Assembly: GCA_009801015.1 (NCBI GenBank)
Contig: VHZZ01000144.1
Coordinates: forward strand, 118,473 to 156,746
Origin: Silene noctiflora
Lineage: Eukaryota > Streptophyta > Magnoliopsida > Caryophyllales > Caryophyllaceae
DNA length: 38,274 bases
Reading direction: 5' to 3'
Both the position numbers and the translations under genes were made by a program. Positions 32,465 through 38,274 of the stretch are shown piece by piece; positions within the stretch are counted from its first letter, which is position 1, and each line of letters starts with the position of its first letter. Below the pieces are notes generated by a model. It searched no databases. It saw nothing but the letters and a program-made list of their open reading frames with translations, and was not told the DNA's origin.

Positions 32465-32711
32465 GATTATACATCTGAGGTAGTACCTCTTAATATCTAT
32501 TTTCTGAGTTTTATATTAAAAATTTTGAGTTTTATTTTAAATATCATGAGTTTATAGTATTAAGTTTTTGAATACATTTATTTAAAACATTAAACTAAAA
32601 AAAAATATAATATTACTCAAAAACTATATTTAAAAATACTAATATGCTCAGAAACAATGTGTGTATGCTCAAAAATTAAAAGGTCTGAGGTACTACCTCA
32701 GATGCGTAATC
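32465..32711. mobile_element. Fold-back MITE with palindromic ends
   Basis: The 25-bp terminal inverted repeat (GATTAYRCATCTGAGGTAGT plus ACCTC) differs at two positions between ends. Each end contains the palindrome GAGGTA-N-TACCTC. The interior is very AT-rich, with repeated TTTTGAG on the left and CTCAAAA on the right, so the arms can pair further. No target duplication is clear. Confidence 0.75.
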
Positions 32712-32954
32712 ATTTTTCTCTGCTAAGCTGGATGTTCGGTGGTAGTTGAGATTTTCAAAGTTTTTAGTTAAAGTTTTTGAATTTTTTTTAGCATATTTTA
32801 TATCATTATCCATCTGTACTCTTTCAGATTTTTCGTCCTCCTAAGCTCAAGTCCTGTTCTGCCGTGTTCTATAATTAACCTTGAAAAATATTCGTTTTTA
32901 AATCGACCAAGTAATTATTAATAGCATTTCTAAAAGTGCTAAAGCTAAAAAATA

Positions 32955-33171
32955 CTCCCTCCGTCCCGGTCATTTGTTGTTCTATTCTATTTTAGGGTGT
33001 TCAGTCAGGTTGTTCATTCTATTTTAGGATTATATTTGATGAGCAATTTGATCATTCACACTCAATTTAGTTCACTTGTCATTTTATATTTAGTCCCGTC
33101 CTCATTTCTTGGCTTTTGTCCCAAAATTAAAGGATAAGAATTGATCGGATCGGAACGGAACGGAGGAAGGA
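32955..33171. mobile_element. Stowaway-like element, right end degraded
   Basis: Left end TA|CTCCCTCCGTCCCGGTCATT is the canonical terminus. The right end near GGAACGGAACGGAGGAAGG is a corrupted inverse, and its boundary is approximate. Confidence 0.6.
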
Positions 33172-33412
33172 ATGTTAAAATCATCTGAAAAGTAGGTGAC
33201 AGTGGAGTCAATGTTGGAGGACCCTCAAACTGGTGAAATGGCAAAGTCATACGCATTATTGCTAGTTCATCAGTTTACATCTATTGTTTCCTTCACCTTC
33301 CCGTCACAACAAACACCATCATTTTTTGTCATCAAAACATTTTACTTTATCACATTTTTTTGAAAAAAAATATCAAAGTTATATTTAAATCATACTTGTT
33401 CTATGTGTCTTG

Positions 33413-33567
33413 CTATGTGTTATCCCGGCTCTTTAATACGGTGTCGTGCCTAATATGCAGTTGGAGTGTTGGATACAGCTATTTTTGCGTGAATCTTTTT
33501 AGATTTTTGATTAAAAATAAAGTGTTAAAATTTTGTGTCGTGTTGAGAAACATCAGAGTAACCGTAG
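33413..33567. mobile_element. Diverged relative of the 28114 hAT-type MITE
   Basis: CTATGTGTTATCCCGGCTCT, then CGGTGTCGTG, GTGTTGGATAC(A/G)G and GAGTAACCGTAG follow the same order as in the 28114 element. The ends are decayed and the target duplication is uncertain. Confidence 0.5.
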
Positions 33568-33706
33568 GGCTTGCTTGATGTTGTAACATTTCGTGTATAA
33601 CTCTGAATTTGCTATACGTAACGGATTCAGATTTAAAATTAACTCTGTATTAGTAGATTTATTTAAACTTCAAACCTAATGTTCACCTTATATTCATATT
33701 AACTTC

Positions 33707-33972
33707 TAAATTAAGACATTTTCAGATTTATAATTACTCGAGTTAAATTAAAAACGCTTTTTCTAAACAATTCATAACAGAAATTGTATCAAAACTTTGA
33801 AATGTTGATTAACTACTATTTCCCACGTCCCAGTCAATTAAATTAAGATATTTTCAGATTTGTAATTACTCGAGTTAAATTAAGGACACTTTTTCTAAAC
33901 GATTCAGGACGGAAATTGTATCAAAACTTTGAATTGTTGATTAACTACTATATATTCCCCGCGTCTCAGTCA
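33707..33972 (+). repeat. Tandem duplication, about 132-bp period
   Basis: Copy 1 (33707-33838) and copy 2 (33839-33972) share TTTTCAGATTTRTAATTACTC, then GAGTTAAATTAA, CTTTTTCTAAAC, GAAATTGTATCAAAACTTTG and GTTGATTAACTACTAT. About 90% of positions agree by eye. No coding frame is kept. Confidence 0.85.
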
Positions 33973-34044
33973 ATAGTTTACATTTACTTTATTTTCCTCT
34001 CATAAAATAAAACAAACGTAAACTATTCACTAAGACAGAGAAAG
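33955..34044. mobile_element. Stowaway-like element at the end of the tandem duplication
   Basis: TA-flanked (33953-33954, 34045-34046). CAGTCAATAGTTTACATTTAC pairs with GTAAACTATTCACTAAGAC. The fragment CACGTCCCAGTCAA at 33826-33839 in repeat copy 1 is the start of the same element, so the duplication may have arisen around it. Confidence 0.65.
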
Positions 34045-34216
34045 TAATACTAATTATTTCTTACAAGCAATTTCCAATAAGAAATCAATAAAATTGGAAC
34101 ATGCATAATTGGAATTTCACTACAAACAATGCAATCATGCATTGGTTTAAACTTTACAAATTTAATAAAAAAAAAAACATACAAATTCATAAATTTAACC
34201 ATGTAGAATTAATTAA

Positions 34217-35956
34217 TCAAGAAGATTTCTTCTTAGAACAAAATTCAAAATTGTTTTCATCCATCCTTTCCAACACAAAATGTGCAAGCATACCATTATT
34301 CTCAACCAAATTCTCCTTACACAAAAATTCTTCACTTGAAACTCTTTGAGGCTTCAAATTATAATCATGAACAAAAACATGAGTTTTCCCTTTCGCCGTC
34401 GATTTCTTGTTCCTAGATAGTACACTTGAGGTAAAGATAGACGACATTCGCCCTGGGGCCGTTGCCCAATGGCCCCGGGGACCGTCTACTAGGATGATAT
34501 CCCAGTCTACGTCGTAGAATTGGTTAGGTAAGTCATTGAGGCCGAGTTTGCATTCGGAAAAGAGTAGGTTTTGGACGGGTCGGCATTCGTTTTTGACTTG
34601 TTCTTTTACGGAAGAGATTAATTCTTTGTATTCGCTTTGTTTTGTTGTGTATTGTACGTCGTATGCTTCCAGTTGTGGGTGCTTTTCTTCCATGTATGCT
34701 GCATAATACCTATGACGGAGCTAGAATTTGAGTTTCGGAATAGCCAAATTACTCAAGAATTGACGTAGACTAGTATATGACCCCTGTATTCTAAATGTTA
34801 CTAGCTAGTGAATGTTTTAACAATAATTATCGTATAAAGCCGTTTAATGCAAGTGATATTTTACTTAAATAACTTTTACGAACTAATAACAAATTTCCTT
34901 GATAAGGTTATCAAGGTATTTATAATACCTAACGTACATTTTTCTTTCAGTGGCGGAGCTAGAATTTGAGTTTCGGGGTAGCAAAATTACTCGAGAATTG
35001 ATATAGACTAGTATAATTTATAAAGCCGTTTTATGCAAGTGATATTTTACTGAAATAACCTAGTAAGAGTAACTTCAAGTGTTCAACCAACTACCACATT
35101 TTCATGATATGGACATCAAGATATTTGTAATATATTGTTTTGTAATATTTCATTTTAAAATTGTTTTACAAGAGATTTATTACTCTTTAACGTAAACATT
35201 TCATTTACCCTAACAAAGTGTAAACAACCTAATATAGAGATTATTGAAAATCGACCGTGATTATGCCACTATTGCGTTTATTAATTAACGTATATATATT
35301 TAAATAACCAACGATTTCATAGGTTAATGGTTAAGACAGAAGTATCGTGAATATTAGCTAAAAGATTTGGTATGATAATATATACATGCAGTAAATGCAA
35401 GTGGGTATTTTGGGTAGAAATTAAAAAAGTTAGTAATATCTGCATGCATGCATGCAATAATAAACAATGTAAAATAAATTTAACCAAAATAATTCATAAT
35501 AAAAAGTCAATTTATTTACCTATTTTCATCGATAAAAACAGTTCTCCCATGAGTATTAAGAGCACGCCATAGAAGAGTTTCATGAGTAAGCCCGAAAACG
35601 AGGAAATTACAAGGTTGAGGACATCTACGTAACACATCCGATACAAGCTTAAGATCAGAAATACTCATTTTTTCAGTAGTATTAGCATTAGATGAGTAAT
35701 GTAGTAGGGTACTCATAACATGTTTAGGTAACGGGTACCCGGTGGCTGACACAGCCACCGCGATCCCGGTGATAGGGGCGGCCGGGGTGGTGGAGGTGGT
35801 CCTTGTGTAGATTACTGTAAGGAGGAAAATTAGGGTGAATAATGATAGGAAGGCTAATAGCCATAGTCTATTTGATGTGCCTTGTTTGAGTATGTATGGG
35901 TGGAGAAGGATTAATTTTGTGTTGTTATTGTTGTTTGTTTCTTTGGTGTTCTTCAT
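34217..35956 (-). CDS. IRX15/IRX15-L-like DUF579 protein (xylan biosynthesis)
   Basis: Two exons on the minus strand, 35956-35520 and 34709-34217, join through a split AG|G codon to give 309 residues, close to the length of Arabidopsis IRX15-L. Seen: a short Asn-rich cytosolic tail; a single membrane anchor at 31-50 (WLLAFLSLFTLIFLLTVIY), type II Golgi topology; a linker; then the DUF579 domain with CPQPCNFLVFGLTHETLLW, the FIDENRYYAAY stretch across the splice junction, DWDIILVDGPRG (about 214-225) and HVFVHDYN. LVFGL and FIDEN are laid out like SAM-methyltransferase motifs I and II. Family knowledge: the GXM branch methylates glucuronic acid on xylan, while IRX15/IRX15-L affect xylan chain length in secondary walls and have no demonstrated enzyme activity. 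The 810-bp intron contains a direct repeat. A TATA-like run lies 86-97 bp upstream of the ATG. Confidence 0.93.
34714..35070. repeat. Direct repeat inside the IRX15-like intron
   Basis: GGCGGAGCTAGAATTTGAG-type blocks start at 34714 and 34953, with shared TTTCGG, AAATTACTC, AGAATTGA, GTAGACTAGTATA and further on TATAAAGCCGTTT, ATGCAAGTGATATTTTACT. Copy 1 contains extra sequence between the two shared parts. It is probably two fragments of one transposon family in tandem. Confidence 0.75.
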
Positions 35957-36041
35957 TTTTTTTCTTTTTTGTAAAAAAAAAGAGAGAAATTTGAAGGGAA
36001 ATGAGATGGTTTATTGGTTTGGAAATGAGTTTTTGTTTAGG

Positions 36042-36053
36042 TATATATATATA
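36042..36053 (-). promoter_or_regulatory. TATA-like run upstream of the IRX15-like gene
   Basis: A (TA)6 run 86-97 bp upstream of the minus-strand ATG at 35956, a suitable distance for a TATA box. Two Stowaway-like elements (36060-36122 and 36129-36219) abut it immediately upstream, so the proximal promoter has been remodelled by transposons. Confidence 0.4.
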
Positions 36054-36059
36054 GTTATA

Positions 36060-36122
36060 CTTGCTCTCTTCCGGTCAGTCATTGTCCTTTGATTTTGGCA
36101 CAAATGACCGGGACGGAGGGAG
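36060..36122. mobile_element. 63-bp Stowaway micro-element in IRX15-like promoter
   Basis: TA-flanked. Starts CTTGCTCTCTTCCGGTCAGTC and ends CAAATGACCGGGACGGAGGG plus AG. It is the same length as the 27609 element but different in sequence. Confidence 0.65.
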
Positions 36123-36128
36123 TATATA

Positions 36129-36219
36129 CTTCTTCCGTCTCAGTTAATTGTTTATTATTATTTTTATTCTGTGTGAGGGGTGTTTATTTTAATCAAAGGT
36201 AAATAATTGACTGACACGG
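36129..36219. mobile_element. Second Stowaway-like element, adjacent
   Basis: Starts CTTCTTCCGTCTCAGTTAAT and ends GGTAAATAATTGACTGACAC plus GG, TA on both sides, six bases from the previous element. The right terminus lacks the final GAGGGAG. Confidence 0.55.
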
Positions 36220-36494
36220 TAGCGGTGAAAATATAAAATATGTGGAAAAGGAAGGAAGTTTGTGATTAAATTAAGGGGGGGGGGGGTTGGAAGAAACTTG
36301 GAGTGGAAAAGAGGAGTAGAAAGTTAGAGAATGAAGGTGACATTGGAATTGAAACATTAATAGTTTATGGTTGTTGATTAATACTCCGTAGCTAGTTTAG
36401 TGTAATGAGGACATTATGCAAGGTAAAGAATTATAGTCAAATAATTATGGTAATTGTGGAAAACGTGACATATATAATACATACCAACGATTTA
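36220..36494. other. Intergenic with 12-G homopolymer
   Basis: A run of 12 G at 36275-36286 is the only notable item, and homopolymers of this length are prone to sequencing error. One TACTCCGTA at 36382-36390. Confidence 0.5.
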
Positions 36495-36818
36495 GGGGGT
36501 GTTTGGTAAACGGTATATTGGCCGATTTTTAGCATGTTTGATCGATTAATAAGCTAATTTTAGTATATTTGGGGTCAATATGTTGTTTTACAATATGCTG
36601 CTTACTCCGATACATTGGTTAGCATATTGTAAAATAGGAAATTTTACTTTATTTTACAAAGAAAATTAACAATCTACTAATTGTAATTTGTCAATTACCA
36701 AATACTCAAATTATTTATGATAATTGTAATATGCTAGTCAAACCTTCTGATAAAATCTATCATTTATAATAGTAATCTGCTTATATTGAAATTAATCAGC
36801 TGTTTACCAAACAGAGCC
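36495..36818. mobile_element. MITE with GTGTTTGGTAAAC / GTTTACCAAACA ends
   Basis: GGGGGTGTTTGGTAAACGG and CTGTTTACCAAACAGAGCC form an inverted repeat bounding about 324 bp of AT-rich non-coding DNA with several internal repeats of AATATGCT/AGCATATT. Ends of this kind are common among plant hAT or Harbinger MITEs. The flanking duplication is not clear. Confidence 0.65.
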
Positions 36819-37254
36819 ATAATAATTATAAACGGAACATCTAAAGTTTCCAGATTTACCATACTTATTAGTATTATGTAAAATTAGTTTAATTTAGATT
36901 CCACGCGTGTATGAATGCATGATATATAAAGTTTTTACATTTTAGCTTAAAATTCGTAATTTAAAATTTACAGTACTGTAAAACCGTTTAAATGTTATAT
37001 AACGATCTCGCGAGATCATTTGTGAATGAATATTTGGTGATAATTTTAATTATGGTGGTTATGTAGTCTAATCATTTCTTTGTACCCAAGAAAAAGCTAA
37101 TCCAATCATTTGTTATTTGATTTGAAGAAAACAAAATCACTATTGTGACAAAATGGAAAAGACATGACAAAAGTGCAAAACATTGTTGGTTGGTGCTCCA
37201 TATTCCCCTAGCATCGGATATGGGTCATGGATAGGTGTATAGAGTTTAGACGAA

Positions 37255-37404
37255 CACAAATTCTCATTTGTGATAGACTCTTTTCGTTACAAATTGTGAC
37301 AGATTCAAATACGACCATTTTTATGAGAAAATGTGATCATTATGTGATATAGATAATATTTTATGAGTGGTTATATTTAGAACCGTCACAAGAAAGACCG
37401 GCGG
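37255..37404 (+). mobile_element. MULE-type MITE, CACAAATTCTC family
   Basis: 150 bp beginning CACAAATTCTCATTTGTGA. Flanks TTAGACGAA (37246-37254) and TTAGACAAA (37405-37413) agree at 8 of 9 positions. The right end CCGTCACAAGAAAGACCGG matches the family pattern. Confidence 0.75.
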
Positions 37405-37413
37405 TTAGACAAA

Positions 37414-38274
37414 TTACTGAGTCTTGTGTTAAATATACTTCGTACAAATTGTATGATTTTGATAGGCATTGTTAGAAATTTGAATTTTTTAAACTGAGTT
37501 TACGGTTACATCAATATAATAATTGAATTACGGAGTATAAGTTAATTTTAATTTAGAAACTAAATCGTACATATCATGGCTTTAGTGTCTTAATATTTTA
37601 ACTGGCATAACTTAATCATGTAATTTTTATAAATAACAATTAAATTATTTAGCGTGTTCCTTCTCAGATATCTCAATACTTTTTTATTTGACAGATAGTC
37701 ACTAATCGTAAATAAAAGGTGAACTCATCACGTAATATGATAATAATATGTCAAAAAATAAAAGTAATTATGAATTACAAAATGAAACACGAAAATTGAA
37801 CAGAGAATTCGCTCCGTCCACTATGCATTGACAGGCAGGATTCGTACTTGGCAACCTTGATGAAAAGTATACACATTGTAAAGCTAGCTAGTCGATCATC
37901 ATCAAGATGTACACTTGGAACCAGCACATGTACTAGCTGCGGCCTCAAGCCAAGCATACTTATTATTGGTTGCCCCGTCTTCATCCAAAAATATCATTTA
38001 TTTACATATATTTTTACGTACTCGCACCTGATAGAAAATAAATCTTTTGTAAAACGGTTTTACAATTTAATATTATTATAAAATTATATAGTAAAAACCT
38101 TCATGAGCTTATCGTGAAAAAGTGATGGTTAGTAAATGTTATTTAGTGGTATTATTTAGGTAGACTAATTGATTTTAGAATAACACTTGTGTAAAACGGT
38201 TTTAATTACATCTGTTGAAATTAATATGGCCTGAATAACCCAACCCGACCTGACACCCAAACTATCCAACCTGA
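37414..38274. other. Right flank, no firm gene
   Basis: AT-rich. A minus-strand frame at 37984-37775 (69 codons) has fairly balanced codons and GC content but matches no family I know. It could be a terminal exon of a gene continuing to the right, or chance. The last 45 bp repeat the ACCCRACCCGACC phrase seen near the left end. Confidence 0.3.

Noticed and set aside
36275..36286. G-run as part of a G-quadruplex
   Set aside because: It is a single homopolymer without further G-tracts at suitable spacing, and may also be a sequencing artefact.
1..38274. CRISPR array, bacterial operon, phage or integrated virus
   Set aside because: Repeats are either TIR elements or short tandem duplications. 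No regularly spaced repeat/spacer structure and no viral or prokaryotic gene is seen.

Overview
This window is nuclear DNA from a flowering plant. The evidence is AT-rich sequence with spliced genes (GT..AG introns), plant-specific protein families (a wall-associated kinase, an ACHT-type plastid thioredoxin, an IRX15-type DUF579 protein) and many plant-style small transposons. Split reading frames and residue choice suggest a eudicot. The dense CACAAATTCTC elements and TACTCCGTA motifs make me lean towards Caryophyllales, but that is an impression and not something the window proves.

Layout. 1-1017: repeat-rich flank with a MULE-type MITE and a tRNA-derived SINE. 1018-4001 (+): three-exon wall-associated receptor kinase. 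5098-6216 (-): intronless nucleolar ribosomal-L1-domain protein with a telo-box promoter, convergent with the kinase. 6700-10090: repeat-rich intergenic DNA, including a CCGGCTGG-rich inverted-repeat block. 10094-12860 (+): four-exon atypical thioredoxin of the ACHT4 type. 13000-19500: transposon-rich stretch holding two small hypothetical ORFs, one a possible secreted peptide behind a G-box/TATA promoter, and a degenerate minisatellite. 19587-24218 (+): seven-exon RING-CH membrane E3 ligase. 24219-27050: intergenic. 27055-31561 (+): bHLH153-type regulator with a probable 2.65 kb intron in its 5' leader. 31562-34216: MITEs and tandem duplications. 34217-35956 (-): two-exon IRX15-type xylan biosynthesis protein. 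36040-38274: MITE-rich flank.

The genes do not form a functional unit. They are ordinary single plant genes (cell-wall sensing, ribosome assembly, plastid redox, ubiquitination, transcription, xylan synthesis) separated by small non-autonomous DNA transposons. The best-supported findings are those transposons. One family (CACAAATTCTC ends) has at least eight copies here, and five have 9-bp target duplications that I could read directly. There is also a hAT-type MITE with a perfect 8-bp duplication, a SINE with a 9-bp duplication, and at least seven Stowaway-like elements, two of them only 63 bp. The most speculative item is the possible secreted micropeptide gene at 16240-16695. All exon boundaries were worked out by hand from splice dinucleotides, reading phase and family resemblance.
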